A stretch of DNA of 64,000 nt, taken from Paracoccaceae bacterium (GTDB taxonomy: Bacteria > Pseudomonadota > Alphaproteobacteria > Rhodobacterales > Rhodobacteraceae). The stretch spans positions 124,001 to 188,000 of the forward strand of contig WGNF01000006.1 of the NCBI GenBank assembly GCA_016124615.1, read 5' to 3'. A program made the position numbers and the translations under genes. The notes beneath the pieces are model-generated. The model did not search any database. It was not told the DNA's origin and worked only from the letters and a program-made list of their open reading frames with translations. Below, in pieces: positions 36,512 through 45,821 of the stretch; positions within the stretch are counted from its first letter, which is position 1, and each line of letters opens with the position of its first letter.

Positions 36512-37896
36512 GACAGGGCCTCTTGCAAATCGGGAAGGGCAACCTCGGCCGCGCGCGGCGCGAGGCCGTAAAGGAGGACGGCGGGGCCAGCGAGGTCGGC
36601 GACCGCCTCGGGCAGGCCGGTCAGCCGACAGCCGATCACCCGCTGATCCGGGCGGCTGGCGTTTTCCACCACCGTCACCGGCGTCTCGGCATCGGCGCCG
36701 TGCATCAGCAGCCGCCCTTGCAGGAACCGCGCCGCCCGCTTGCCCATGTAGATGGCGGCAACCGAGCCGTCGCGGGCCAGCCCGCGCCAGTCCTGTTCCG
36801 CGAACCCCTGCACGTCATGCCCGGTCAGGAACCGCAGCGAGCCATTGCGGCCACGCTTGGTCAGGCTTTGCCCCACCGAGGCGGCGGCGGCAGAGGCGGC
36901 GGTGATGCCGGGCACGATGGCCCAGTCGATCCCGGCAGCCTGCAGCGCGTCGATCTCTTCGTCCAGCCGCCCGTAGATGCCGGGGTCGCCCGCCTTCAGC
37001 CGCACCACATGGGCGCCGCGCGCGGCATGGGCCACGATCAGCGCGTTGATCTCCGCTTGCGGGGTGGAGGGGCCGAAGCCCTCTTTCCCGGCGTCGATGA
37101 TCAGCGCCTCGCGCCGCGCCAGTTCCAGAATGGCGGGCGACACCAGCCGGTCGTGGATCACTACATCGGCGCGGTCGAGCGCGTGGCGCGCCTTCAGCGT
37201 CAGCAGCTCCGGATCGCCCGGCCCGGCGCCGACCAGATCGACGCGGCCAGCGGTCGGTTCCGCCGTCAGATGGCTGTTGAGCAGGGCATCAAGCGCCGCT
37301 TCGACCGCATCATCGCCGCCCGCCGCATGGGCGCGCGGGCCGGTGGTGTCGTAGAACTCCGCCCAGAACGCCCGCCGCGCCCGGCCCTGCGGCAGCGCCT
37401 CGGCCACCGCGCGAAAGCTCTTGCCGATGCGGGCCAGCAGGCCCAGCACGGGCGGCAACCGCTCTTCCAGATCCGCCTTCAGCGCGCGGGCCAGCACGGG
37501 GGCCGCCCCTTCGGTGCCGATCGCCACCACGACCGGGTCGCGGTCGACAATGGCGGGGGTGATGAAGTCGCTGTCGCGCAGGTTGTCGACGATGTTGACC
37601 AGCGCGCCGCCCGCCCGCGCGAGGGTCGCGATACGGGCATCCTCGGCGGCATCTTCGGTCGCGGCATAGACCAGCGCCACGCCCGCCGTGTCGCCCGCGG
37701 CAAAGGCGCGGCGGATCAGCCGCAGCTTGCCCGCATCCGCGAGAGCAACGATCTCGGCCACCGGCTGGTCGGCGAAAACAGTCAGCGTCGCGGTGGTCTT
37801 GAGCAGTAACCGCAGCTTTGCCAGCGCCACCTCGGCACCGCCGACAATGGCGATGCGGCGGCCGGTCACGTTCAGGAAGATCGGGAAGTGGTCCAT
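36508..37896 (-). CDS. cysG: Siroheme synthase (uroporphyrin-III C-methyltransferase / precorrin-2 dehydrogenase / ferrochelatase)
   Basis: The 462-residue fusion makes the siroheme needed by CysI. The N-terminal CysGB half has VGGAEVALAKLRLLL (NAD binding), FITPAIVDRDPVVVAIGTEG; the C-terminal CysGA half has DLVGAGPGDPELLTLKA, VVRLKAGDPGIYGR and TRRGRN-like TKRGRNGSLRFLTGHD. Length matches E. coli CysG. Start 37896 is at MDHFPIFLNV; the frame upstream lies in the regulatory region. Confidence 0.94.
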   Translation of the reverse strand: MDHFPIFLNVTGRRIAIVGGAEVALAKLRLLLKTTATLTVFADQPVAEIVALADAGKLRLIRRAFAAGDTAGVALVYAATEDAAEDARIATLARAGGALVNIVDNLRDSDFITPAIVDRDPVVVAIGTEGAAPVLARALKADLEERLPPVLGLLARIGKSFRAVAEALPQGRARRAFWAEFYDTTGPRAHAAGGDDAVEAALDALLNSHLTAEPTAGRVDLVGAGPGDPELLTLKARHALDRADVVIHDRLVSPAILELARREALIIDAGKEGFGPSTPQAEINALIVAHAARGAHVVRLKAGDPGIYGRLDEEIDALQAAGIDWAIVPGITAASAAAASVGQSLTKRGRNGSLRFLTGHDVQGFAEQDWRGLARDGSVAAIYMGKRAARFLQGRLLMHGADAETPVTVVENASRPDQRVIGCRLTGLPEAVADLAGPAVLLYGLAPRAAEVALPDLQEALS

Positions 37897-37914
37897 TGCG
37901 GGCGTCCGATGCTG

Positions 37915-37931
37915 TATTGCTTCCTGCAATA
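37915..37931. promoter_or_regulatory. Probable operator between cysG and lrp genes
   Basis: TATTGC-TTCCT-GCAATA is a perfect 6-bp inverted repeat, 19 bp upstream of the cysG ATG. The rest of the 141-bp gap has a second palindrome, TGATC-CCG-GATCA (38011-38023), next to the regulator gene. Binding by the divergent Lrp-family protein is inferred. Confidence 0.6.
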
Positions 37932-38037
37932 TAGAATTTTATCCCGTGCAGGCGCCATAGTCGCTTGCAAACAAGGACGATTGTTCCAATACTGCCGCTC
38001 TGGGGAAATCTGATCCCGGATCATGGAGAGTTCAGGA

Positions 38038-38499
38038 ATGGCCGTCCGCCTAGACGACATGGATCGGAAAATCCTCACCGAACTGCAGGAAGACGCGAGC
38101 CAGTCACTGGACGAAATCGCCCGCAAGGTCGGCAGTTCCAAGACACCGGTCTGGAATCGGATCCGCAAGCTGCGCGAGCAGGGCGTGATCACCCGGCAGA
38201 CCGTGATCCTCGATGCCGAGGCGCTGGGGCTGGAGGCGTGTTTCTTCGTGCTGATCCGCACCTCGGAACATGAAGCCACCTGGCAGCAGAAGTTCCTGCA
38301 GGCGCTGCGCGAGCGCCCCGAGGTGCTGGAGGCGCACCGGCTGGCGGGCGATATCGACTATATCCTGAAGGTCCGGGTGAAGAACGCGCGGGCCTATGAC
38401 ACCTTCTATCAGGCGCTGATTTCCGAGGTGCGCATCTACAACGTCACGGCACTGCTTTCGATGGAAGAGATCAAGTCCACCACGCTTCTGCCGCTTTGA
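38038..38499 (+). CDS. Lrp/AsnC-family regulator of the cys operon
   Basis: The 153-residue protein has an N-terminal winged helix (MDRKILTELQEDASQSLDEI; VGSSKTPVWNRIRKLREQGV, in part) and a C-terminal RAM effector domain (VLEAHRLAGDIDYILKVRVK). The start at 38038 is preferred over 38023 because GGAG lies upstream at 38025-38028. Divergent from cysG, it likely senses a sulfur or amino-acid metabolite; Lrp-type regulators next to alphaproteobacterial cys operons are common. The target and ligand are inferred. Confidence 0.88.
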   Translation: MAVRLDDMDRKILTELQEDASQSLDEIARKVGSSKTPVWNRIRKLREQGVITRQTVILDAEALGLEACFFVLIRTSEHEATWQQKFLQALRERPEVLEAHRLAGDIDYILKVRVKNARAYDTFYQALISEVRIYNVTALLSMEEIKSTTLLPL

Positions 38500-38501
38500 C
38501 C

Positions 38502-38533
38502 GCGGCTTCGCCGCAAGAGGGGGCTCTGCCCCC
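38502..38533. terminator. Two adjacent hairpins between lrp and P450 genes
   Basis: GCGGC-TTC-GCCGC (38502-38514) and GGGGGC-TCT-GCCCCC (38519-38533) lie right after the lrp stop, between convergent genes. No strong T-tract follows, so efficiency is uncertain. Confidence 0.5.
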
Positions 38534-38577
38534 GCCCGTGCCGGGCGCCCCCGGAGTATTTTCGCCAGAAAGAAACG
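38534..38577 (+). repeat. Intergenic repeat-like element
   Basis: CGCCCCCGGAGTATTTTCGC, followed by CAGAAAGAAAC, is a distant form of the window's GATATTT-containing intergenic repeats, with the same layout of a GC-rich part followed by an AT-rich tail. Confidence 0.4.
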
Positions 38578-38584
38578 ACAAGGC

Positions 38585-39775
38585 TCAGGCCGGATGGACC
38601 CGAAGCGCCTCCAGCCCGTGAAAATGATAGACGTTGCCGTATGTTGGCCGCCCCGTCAGCCGCAGCCCCGGCAGCCGGGCGAACAGGATCGGCAGCGCGG
38701 TCTGCAGCTCCAGCCGGGCGAGCGGGGCGCCGACGCAGAAATGCAGACCGACGCCGAAGCTGAGGTTGGGCTTGGCGACGCGGGCGGGATCGAAGGCCGC
38801 CGGGCGCTCGAACATGCCGGGGTCGCGGTTGGCGGCGGCCAGCAGGCAGGCGACCTCTTCGCCCTTGCGGAAGGTATGGCCCATCACCTCGACATCGTCA
38901 TAGGCGTGGCGGGTGAACAGGTGCAGCGGCGGGTCGTAGCGCAGCACCTCCTCCATCGTGGCCTCGATCCGGTCGGGGGATAGCGCGTCGGGCGGGGTCT
39001 TCTGCTCCAGCAAGGTCTTGACCGCGATGCCGAGCGAATGGACGGTCGCCTCATGCCCCGCATTCAAGAGCAGGATGCAGGTGGTGATCAGCTCGTCGGT
39101 GGTAAGCTTCTCGCCGGCTTCCTCGGCGGCGATCAGCTGGGTGATCAGGTCGTCGGCCGGCCGGGTCCGGCGCTCCGCGATGTACCCCCGCAGGAAGGCA
39201 GAGAAATCGCGCGCGGCGGCGGCGGCGGCGTCTTCCATCGCGCGGCTGCGGCGGGCCTGATACATGCCGACCATCGCGTTCGACCAGCCCAGCAGGTCTT
39301 CGGCCATGCTTTCGGGCACACCCAGCAGCCGGGCGATGACGATCACCGGGATCAGCCGCGCGAAGGTTGGCATCAGGTCGAACTCGCCCGGTGGGAAGCG
39401 GTCGATGAGGTCGTGGCTGAGGGCCGCGATCTCTGGTCCCATCGCGGCGATGCGGCGCGAGGTGAAGGCGCGCAGCACGAGGCCGCGCAGCCTGGTATGG
39501 CGTGGCGGCTCCAGCTCCAGCATGGAATGGGCCTCGACCGCGTAGAACGGAGCGACATGATCCGGCGCCAGTTTGCGTTTGTCCTCAGGCACTTCGCGGC
39601 CGAACCTGCGATCACGCAGGATCGCGTTGACGGCCGCGTAGGACAGCGCGCAGGGCAGGTTGTAGTCGTCCCACCAGACCAGCGGGCCAAGCGCGCGGGC
39701 GCGGTCGTAAAAGCCGTAGGGGTTCTGCACGAAGGCCGGATCGGTCGGCGCCTGGGCGATCCGCGGCAGTGTCAT
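38585..39775 (-). CDS. Cytochrome P450
   Basis: The 396-residue monooxygenase has the I-helix oxygen-activation motif LLNAGHEATVHSLG, the ExxR pair region EEVLRYDPPLHLFTRHA, and the heme-thiolate loop LSFGVGLHFCVGAPLARLE. It is a soluble bacterial class I enzyme needing ferredoxin and reductase; substrate unknown. Its ATG shares one base with the serS stop (TGATG), so it is translationally coupled to serS. Confidence 0.93.
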   Translation of the reverse strand: MTLPRIAQAPTDPAFVQNPYGFYDRARALGPLVWWDDYNLPCALSYAAVNAILRDRRFGREVPEDKRKLAPDHVAPFYAVEAHSMLELEPPRHTRLRGLVLRAFTSRRIAAMGPEIAALSHDLIDRFPPGEFDLMPTFARLIPVIVIARLLGVPESMAEDLLGWSNAMVGMYQARRSRAMEDAAAAAARDFSAFLRGYIAERRTRPADDLITQLIAAEEAGEKLTTDELITTCILLLNAGHEATVHSLGIAVKTLLEQKTPPDALSPDRIEATMEEVLRYDPPLHLFTRHAYDDVEVMGHTFRKGEEVACLLAAANRDPGMFERPAAFDPARVAKPNLSFGVGLHFCVGAPLARLELQTALPILFARLPGLRLTGRPTYGNVYHFHGLEALRVHPA

Positions 39776-41064
39776 CAGACCAGCGCGCCGTCGGCGCCGA
39801 TCCGGGTTTTGCCGCCGAGGTAGGGGTGCAGCGCCGTCGGCAGATCGACCGAGCCATCGGCCTGCTGGCCATTCTCCAGCACCGCGATCAGGCAGCGCCC
39901 GACGGCGAGGCCGGAGCCGTTAAGGGTATGGACGAACTCGGGTTTTCCGCCCGCAGGCCGATAGCGGGCATTCATCCGGCGGGCCTGGAAATCGCCGCAG
40001 ACCGAGACCGAGCTGATCTCGCGGTAGGTGTTCTGGCCCGGCAGCCAGACCTCAAGGTCATGCGTCTTCTGCGCGCCAAAGCCCATGTCGCCGGTGCAAA
40101 GCACGATGGTGCGGTAGGGCAGGCCCAGCTTTTCCAGGATCGCCTCGGCGCATCGGGTCATCCGTTCATGCTCGGCGAGGCTGGTTTCGGGCGTGGTGAT
40201 CGAGACCATCTCGACCTTCTCGAACTGATGCTGGCGCAGCATGCCAGAGGTGTCCTTGCCCGCCGATCCGGCCTCTGACCGGAAGCACTGGGTATGCGCG
40301 GTCATGCGGACAGGCAGTTGGGATTCCTCAAGAATTTCTCCCGCCACGGTATTGGTCAGGGTCACTTCCGAGGTCGGGATCAGCCACCAGCCGTTGGTGG
40401 TCCGATAGCTGTCTTCGGCGAATTTCGGCAGCTGGTTGGTGCCGTACATCGCCTCTTCCTTCACCAGAACCGGGGTCCAGGTTTCGGTCAGCCCGTGGTC
40501 GGTGATGTGGGTGTCGAGCATGAACTGCGCCAGCGCGCGGTGCACGCGGATCACCGCGCCGCGCAGCACCACGAAGCGGGCGCCCGAGAGCTTGGCCGCC
40601 GTCGCGAAATCCATGCCCGGCTTGACGCCAGGAATATCGAAATGCTCCAATGGCTTGAAGGCGAAAGTTCGCGGAGTTCCCCAGCGCCGGATCTCGACAT
40701 TGGCGGTTTCGTCCGGCCCCTTGGGCACCTCGGGCAGCGGCAGGTTCGGGATCGTCAGCAGGAGGTCGCGCAGGCGGGTATCTTCGGCTGCGGCCTCCTC
40801 GGTCAGGCGGGCGACCTCTGCCTTCTGTTCGGCGACCAGCGCGCGAAGCCGCTGAAACTCCTCGTCATTCCCGGCGGCTTTCGCGGCGCCGACGGCCTTG
40901 GAGGCGGCGTTCTGCGCGGCCTGCGCGGTCTCGGCGGCAAGGATTTTCGTGCGCCGCGCCTCATCAAGGCCCAGAACCTCGGGCGACAACGGCGCAAGCC
41001 CCCGACGGGCCAGAGCGGCGTCGAAAGCGGCCGGGTTTTCGCGGATCGCGCGGATGTCGTGCAT
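39775..41064 (-). CDS. serS: Seryl-tRNA synthetase
   Basis: The 429-residue class II synthetase attaches serine to tRNA-Ser. The N-terminal coiled-coil arm ([20 protein letters not shown]) precedes the catalytic domain with motif 2 region [20 protein letters not shown] and motif 3 near [20 protein letters not shown]. Start [15 protein letters not shown] is normal. Upstream is a 301-bp region (41065-41365) without a gene, holding an 11-bp tandem repeat. Confidence 0.96.
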   Translation of the reverse strand: MHDIRAIRENPAAFDAALARRGLAPLSPEVLGLDEARRTKILAAETAQAAQNAASKAVGAAKAAGNDEEFQRLRALVAEQKAEVARLTEEAAAEDTRLRDLLLTIPNLPLPEVPKGPDETANVEIRRWGTPRTFAFKPLEHFDIPGVKPGMDFATAAKLSGARFVVLRGAVIRVHRALAQFMLDTHITDHGLTETWTPVLVKEEAMYGTNQLPKFAEDSYRTTNGWWLIPTSEVTLTNTVAGEILEESQLPVRMTAHTQCFRSEAGSAGKDTSGMLRQHQFEKVEMVSITTPETSLAEHERMTRCAEAILEKLGLPYRTIVLCTGDMGFGAQKTHDLEVWLPGQNTYREISSVSVCGDFQARRMNARYRPAGGKPEFVHTLNGSGLAVGRCLIAVLENGQQADGSVDLPTALHPYLGGKTRIGADGALV

Positions 41065-41154
41065 GTCTCACCTATGAGTTTGGCCCCTTTTGCCCGATTG
41101 CGGCGCGAAGGGGAAGAGCGGTGCCAAGGGGCTGGCGGAGCGGCGAAAAGCCAT

Positions 41155-41198
41155 ACCGATCGCACACCGATTTCGCACCGATTTCACACCGACGTTGC
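41155..41198. repeat. Four 11-bp tandem repeats upstream of serS
   Basis: ACCGATCGCAC, ACCGATTTCGC, ACCGATTTCAC and ACCGACGTTGC follow one another at an exact 11-bp period. They lie in the 301-bp gap 41065-41365, about 90-135 bp upstream of the serS ATG. I see no other feature in this gap. Confidence 0.6.
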
Positions 41199-41365
41199 GG
41201 CGGGGGGCCGAAGCCGATTAACGGAATCGAAACCTGGCGCGACGACGATGCAGGGCGGGCCGCATGCCGCAGGCCCGGGGGCGTCCGTTGGATATGATCC
41301 GCACCATCCTGCTTTTTCTTCGCGCCGGTCTGGCGCGGGTGGCCGCTCTGGCGGCAGGCCCCGCC

Positions 41366-43459
41366 CTAATCCCCGTTCAGGTCGTCGAAGCAGCGGCCGT
41401 ATTTGATCAATTCCGACAGGATCGGTGGCGGTGTCCAGATCGCGGGGGCGGAGGGGGCGAGGGCGGCCAGTTCGGTGCGCACCGGCAACAGGCCGATCAG
41501 GTCGGCCGCCTTCATCGGGCCGCCGCGCCAGCGCGGGAAGGCGTAACCCGCCAGCATGACCACGTCGATGTCGGACGGGCGCAGCGCTATGCCCTCTTCG
41601 GCGATCCGGGCGGCTTCGGCGATCATCGCCAGCAGGCAGCGCCGCGCAATCTCGTCGGCGGTGAAGTCTTGCGGGGTCAGGCCCTTGGCCGCCCGTTCCG
41701 CCGCGATCACGGCGAGCACGGCGGGGTCTTCCTGTCCCTGCCGCGCGCCCTCGGGGTAGGCGTACCAGCCCGCGCCGGTCTTTTGACCCAGCCGCCCCGC
41801 CTCGCACAGCCGGTCGGCGATCGCGACATAGCGGGCTTCGGGGTCGCGCAAGGGCGCCATACGCTTGCGCCGGGCCCAGGAAATATCAAGCCCGGTGCGG
41901 TCGGCAAGTTGATAGGGGCCAAGCGGAAAACCGAAGCCGCGCATCGCGGCATCGACGGCATAGGGCGTGGCGCCATCCTCGACGGTGATGTCGGCGGCGG
42001 TGCGATAGGCGGTCAGGATGCGGTTGCCGATGAAGCCGTCGCAGACCCCGGCGCGCACCGCCGTCTTGCCCATCCGCTTGGCCAGCGCAAAGCCGGTGGC
42101 GACGGCATCGGGCGCGGTTTCGGCGCCCGCGATCACCTCGACCAGCCGCATGACATTGGCGGGCGAAAAGAAGTGCAGGCCAAGCACGTCGGAAGGGCGC
42201 GAGGTCACGCGGGCCAGCACGTTGACGTCGAGATAAGAGGTGTTGGTGGCCAAGGGCGCGCCCGGTTTCAGGATCGGGTCGAGGCGGCGGAACAGGTCGG
42301 CCTTCAGCGCCTCGTCCTCGGGGACCGCCTCGATCACCAGATCGGCCTCGGCCAGCACGGCAAGATCGGTGGAGCCGGACAGGCGGGCCCAGTCGGCATC
42401 GCGCCGCTCTGGCTTCATCCGGCCCTTGGCGACGGCGGCCTCGTGGATGGTGGCGATGCGTTCCAGCCCGGTGGTCAGCGCATCGGCATCGCGTTCCACC
42501 AGCGTCGCGGTCAGGCCCGCATCGAGCAGGGCGACCAGAATGCCCGCGCCCATCAACCCGCCGCCAACGACGCCGACATGGGCGATGGCGCGGGGCGTGG
42601 CGCCCGCCTCGGGGATTTTCGTGACCCGCCGCTCGGCCAGAAAGGCGTGGCGCAGGCCCTTGGCGGCGGCGGAGTCGACCAGATCGCCGAAGGCCGCGCG
42701 CTCGAACGAAAGACCGGCGTCGAAGGGCAGCAGCAGCGCCGCCTCGACGCAGTCGATGATGCGGCCGGGCGCGGGCAGGTCGGGGTTCTGCGGCGCCTTG
42801 CGGGCGGTGGCGATGGCGGCCTCGTAGGCGACCGGGTAGTGAAAGCCTTCGGTGCGTTCGCGCGTGGGCACCGGCGGCTGACCGGCCGCGGCCAGTTCGG
42901 CCGCGAGGGCAAGCGCGGCGGCGGTCACGTCATCCTCGACCACGCGGTCGACCAGCCCGAGGGCCAGGGCCTCGGCGGCGCGGATCGGGCGGCCGTTGGT
43001 CATCATCCTGAGCGTCGCCTCGGCGCCGATCAGGCGGGGCGTGCGCTGGGTGCCCCCGGCGCCGGGCAGCAGGCCAAGCGCGACCTCGGGAAAGCCGAGC
43101 CGGGTCGAGGCGAGCGCGACACGGGCATGGGCGGCCAGCGCAAGTTCCAGCCCGCCGCCAAGGGCAGTGCCGTGCAAGGCGGCGACCACCGGCTTGGAGC
43201 AGGCCTCGATGCGGGTGCAAAGATCGGGCAGCAGCGGCGGCACCGGCGGTTTGCCGAACTCTCGGATGTCGGCGCCCGCAGGAAAGGTGCGGCGAGCGGC
43301 GCGGATCACGATGGCGTGGATGGCGGGGTCGGCCTCGGCCTCGTCCACCGCGGCGGCAAGGGCCGCGCGCAGGTCATGGCCAAGCGCGTTCACCGGCGGG
43401 TTGTCGAGGGTGATCAGCGCGGTTCCTTCGTGGTTTTCCCACTCTGCGGCCTGCATCAT
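41366..43459 (-). CDS. Bifunctional enoyl-CoA hydratase / 3-hydroxyacyl-CoA dehydrogenase (FadJ/FadB-like)
   Basis: The 697-residue fatty-acid oxidation enzyme has an N-terminal crotonase domain (LDNPPVNALGHDLRAAL; HGTALGGGLELALAAHARVA; GFPEVALGLLPGAGGTQRTP) and a central 3-hydroxyacyl-CoA dehydrogenase domain (VGVVGGGLMGAGI, NAD-binding; TNTSYLDVNVLA; GLHFFSPANVMRLVEV). A C-terminal dehydrogenase repeat ends near PPPILSELIKYGRCF. It is shorter than E. coli FadB because there is no thiolase subunit-binding extension. It overlaps the phosphotransferase by 4 bp. Confidence 0.94.
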   Translation of the reverse strand: MMQAAEWENHEGTALITLDNPPVNALGHDLRAALAAAVDEAEADPAIHAIVIRAARRTFPAGADIREFGKPPVPPLLPDLCTRIEACSKPVVAALHGTALGGGLELALAAHARVALASTRLGFPEVALGLLPGAGGTQRTPRLIGAEATLRMMTNGRPIRAAEALALGLVDRVVEDDVTAAALALAAELAAAGQPPVPTRERTEGFHYPVAYEAAIATARKAPQNPDLPAPGRIIDCVEAALLLPFDAGLSFERAAFGDLVDSAAAKGLRHAFLAERRVTKIPEAGATPRAIAHVGVVGGGLMGAGILVALLDAGLTATLVERDADALTTGLERIATIHEAAVAKGRMKPERRDADWARLSGSTDLAVLAEADLVIEAVPEDEALKADLFRRLDPILKPGAPLATNTSYLDVNVLARVTSRPSDVLGLHFFSPANVMRLVEVIAGAETAPDAVATGFALAKRMGKTAVRAGVCDGFIGNRILTAYRTAADITVEDGATPYAVDAAMRGFGFPLGPYQLADRTGLDISWARRKRMAPLRDPEARYVAIADRLCEAGRLGQKTGAGWYAYPEGARQGQEDPAVLAVIAAERAAKGLTPQDFTADEIARRCLLAMIAEAARIAEEGIALRPSDIDVVMLAGYAFPRWRGGPMKAADLIGLLPVRTELAALAPSAPAIWTPPPILSELIKYGRCFDDLNGD

Positions 43460-44496
43460 GTCGGGGGGTCTCCTGTCAGGTCGAGCGCCATGTCGGCGAG
43501 GATCGGGATCGCCCGGCCATAGGCGCGGGCGGTGTCGGGGTTCGAGGCGTTGCCGGTCTCTGCGCGGTGAACCACACCTTGCAGGATGGCGGCAAGGCGG
43601 AAGAAGGCGAAGACGAGGCCGAAGGTGAAATGCGGCAGGCCGCTGAGGCCGCGGCGGGCGCAGTAGGCGGCGAGATAGTCGTCTTCCGACGGCAGCCCGA
43701 GTGCAGCGCGGTCAAGCCCGCCAAGGCCGCGCATGCCAGCGTCGTGTGGCAGGCGCAGCTGCATGCACTGATAGGCGATGTCGGCCAGCGGCGGGCCGAG
43801 GGTCGACAGCTCCCAATCCAGAAGGCCCAGCACGCGCAGGGCGTCGGGGGCGAAGATCATGTTGTCGAGCCGGTAATCGCCATGCACCAGCGCGGGCGGG
43901 CCTTCGTCGTCGGGCAGGTGGCTGGCGAGCCAGCCGATCAGCCGCTCGATCTTTGGGTCGGGGCTGGCGACGGAGGCGCGATACTGCCGGGCCCAGCGGT
44001 TGCACTGGCGGGCGAAGTAGCCGCCGGGGCGGCCGAAATCGGCAAGGCCGAGCGCGGCGGGGTCAAGCGAATGCAGATCCGCCAGCGTCTCGGCCATCGC
44101 GGTGTACAGGGCGGCGCGATCGGCGGGCGCAAGTTCGGGCAGGGCGGGATCCCAGAACAGGCGGCCGTCGAGATGCGCCATCACGAAGAACGCGCGACCG
44201 AGCGGCGAGGCGTCATCGGCGCAGAGCGCCACCATGCCGGGCACCCGCACCGAGGTCTGCGCCAGCGCGGCCATGACGCGGTATTCCCGTTCCACCTGAT
44301 GCGCCGAGGGCAGCAGGGGGCCCGGCGGCTTCATCCGCAGCACCAGCGGCGCGCCGCCGTGGTCGAGCCGGTAGGTCGGGTTCGACTGGCCGCCGGGAAA
44401 CTTGCACAGCCGTACCGGCGGCACGAGGCCCGGCACATGTGCCGCAAGCCACGGCGCAAGGCGTTCCGCCGTGCTGATCTCTGCCCCCGCTCCCAT
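43456..44496 (-). CDS. Phosphotransferase of the ACAD10/ACAD11 N-terminal type
   Basis: The 346-residue kinase-like protein has the aminoglycoside-phosphotransferase fold: FPGGQSNPTYRLDHGG, PSAHQVEREYRVMAAL, the catalytic VHGDYRLDNMIF and the metal-binding LGLLDWELSTLGPPLADI. This is the subfamily found fused to acyl-CoA dehydrogenases in ACAD10/11 and as a 4-hydroxyacyl-CoA kinase in bacterial levulinate catabolism (LvaA). It overlaps the dehydrogenase/hydratase gene and is divergent from an ACAD11-like dehydrogenase. A role in 4-hydroxyacyl-CoA conversion is inferred. Confidence 0.88.
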   Translation of the reverse strand: MGAGAEISTAERLAPWLAAHVPGLVPPVRLCKFPGGQSNPTYRLDHGGAPLVLRMKPPGPLLPSAHQVEREYRVMAALAQTSVRVPGMVALCADDASPLGRAFFVMAHLDGRLFWDPALPELAPADRAALYTAMAETLADLHSLDPAALGLADFGRPGGYFARQCNRWARQYRASVASPDPKIERLIGWLASHLPDDEGPPALVHGDYRLDNMIFAPDALRVLGLLDWELSTLGPPLADIAYQCMQLRLPHDAGMRGLGGLDRAALGLPSEDDYLAAYCARRGLSGLPHFTFGLVFAFFRLAAILQGVVHRAETGNASNPDTARAYGRAIPILADMALDLTGDPPT

Positions 44497-44597
44497 ATCC
44501 GCATTAACAAGCGGTCACAGAGCTTTGGCAATGGGCAGATTGACAAGGGCCGGGGCCGCTGCTTGGCTTTCCGCCGATCGGAACGGGGGGCGGCGGG

Positions 44598-45818
44598 ATG
44601 GAACTGGGGCTGAGCGAGCGGGCGCGACCGATCCATGCAGCGGTCCGGGCGATGGTGGCCGATGAAATCGCGCCGCTGGATGCGGCCTTTCTGGCCGAGG
44701 TCGGCAAGGGCGGCGACCGCTGGGCCTATACCGAACGGCAAAGCGAGATCCTCGAAGGGCTGAAATGCACGGCGCGCGATCGCGGGCTGTGGAACCTGTG
44801 GTGGTCGGGCGAGGGCGGGGCGGGCCTGTCGATCGTCGACTACGCCTGGATCGCCGAAGAGATGGGGCGCAGCCATCTGGCGCCCGAGGTGTTCAACTGC
44901 AACGCGCCCGACACCGGCAACATGGAGGTGTTTCACCGCTATGGCTCGGCCGAGATGAAAGCGCGCTGGCTGACGCCGCTGATGGCGGGGCGCATCCGGT
45001 CGGCCTATCTGATGACGGAGCCCGAGGTCGCCTCGTCCGACGCGACCAACATCGCGATGTCCTGCGCGCGCGATGGCGACAGCTATGTGCTGAACGGTGA
45101 AAAGTGGTGGGCGACCGGGGCGGGCGATCCGCACTGCGCGGTTTACATCGTCATGGTGCGCACGGCACAGGATGCGCCGAAACACGCGCGGCATTCGATG
45201 ATCGTGGTGCCCGCCGACACGCCCGGCATCGAGAAGCTGCGGCCGATGCAGGTGTACGGCCACGACGACGCGCCGCACGGCCACATGCATCTGCGCTTTA
45301 CCGATGTACGGGTGCCGGTGGAAAACCTGCTGCTGGCCGAGGGGCGCGGGTTCGAGATCGCGCAGGGGCGGCTGGGGCCGGGGCGCATCCATCACTGCAT
45401 GCGCGCGATCGGGCAGGCGGAATACGCGCTGGAGCTGATGTGCCGCCGGTCGCTGGGGCGCGAGGCGTTCGGCAAACCGCTGGCACAGCTGGGCGCCAAC
45501 TTCGACCATATCGCCGAAGCGCGGATGGAGATCGAGCAGGCGCGGCTGCTGTGCCTGAAGGCGGCGTGGATGATGGATCGGGGCGATGCCAGGGCGGCGG
45601 CGCCGTGGATCAGCATGGTGAAGGTGGTGGCACCGGCGGTGGCGCTGAAGGTGACGGATCAGGCGGTGCAGATGTTCGGCGCGGCGGGCGTCAGCCAGGA
45701 TACGCCGCTGGCCCGGCAATGGGCGCATCTGCGCACGCTGCGGCTGGCCGACGGCCCGGATGCGGTGCATCGCAGGCAGGTCGCGCGGGCGGAACTGGCG
45801 CGCTATTCGAACCGGTAG
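44598..45818 (+). CDS. Acyl-CoA dehydrogenase of the ACAD10/ACAD11 type
   Basis: The 406-residue FAD enzyme has the ACAD11-specific stretch TEPEVASSDATNIAMSC followed by VLNGEKWWATGAGDP, rather than the general ACAD pattern. The C-terminus carries QMFGAAGVSQDTPLARQW and LRLADGPDAVHRRQVAR, again ACAD11-like. It is divergent from its phosphotransferase partner across a 101-bp gap (44497-44597) that would carry both promoters. In the known families the pair isomerises 4-hydroxyacyl-CoA into 3-hydroxyacyl-CoA; the neighbouring bifunctional enzyme could then oxidise that product. Confidence 0.92.
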   Translation: MELGLSERARPIHAAVRAMVADEIAPLDAAFLAEVGKGGDRWAYTERQSEILEGLKCTARDRGLWNLWWSGEGGAGLSIVDYAWIAEEMGRSHLAPEVFNCNAPDTGNMEVFHRYGSAEMKARWLTPLMAGRIRSAYLMTEPEVASSDATNIAMSCARDGDSYVLNGEKWWATGAGDPHCAVYIVMVRTAQDAPKHARHSMIVVPADTPGIEKLRPMQVYGHDDAPHGHMHLRFTDVRVPVENLLLAEGRGFEIAQGRLGPGRIHHCMRAIGQAEYALELMCRRSLGREAFGKPLAQLGANFDHIAEARMEIEQARLLCLKAAWMMDRGDARAAAPWISMVKVVAPAVALKVTDQAVQMFGAAGVSQDTPLARQWAHLRTLRLADGPDAVHRRQVARAELARYSNR

Positions 45819-45821
45819 CGG

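Noticed and set aside
41065..41365. A small gene starting with ATG at about 41293 (MIRTILLFLRAG...)
   Set aside because: It has a hydrophobic start, but the frame runs into the antisense of the next gene and has no supporting SD or homology.
41264..43522. 752-residue plus-strand open frame
   Set aside because: It is antisense to the fatty-acid oxidation enzyme, with no recognised motifs.
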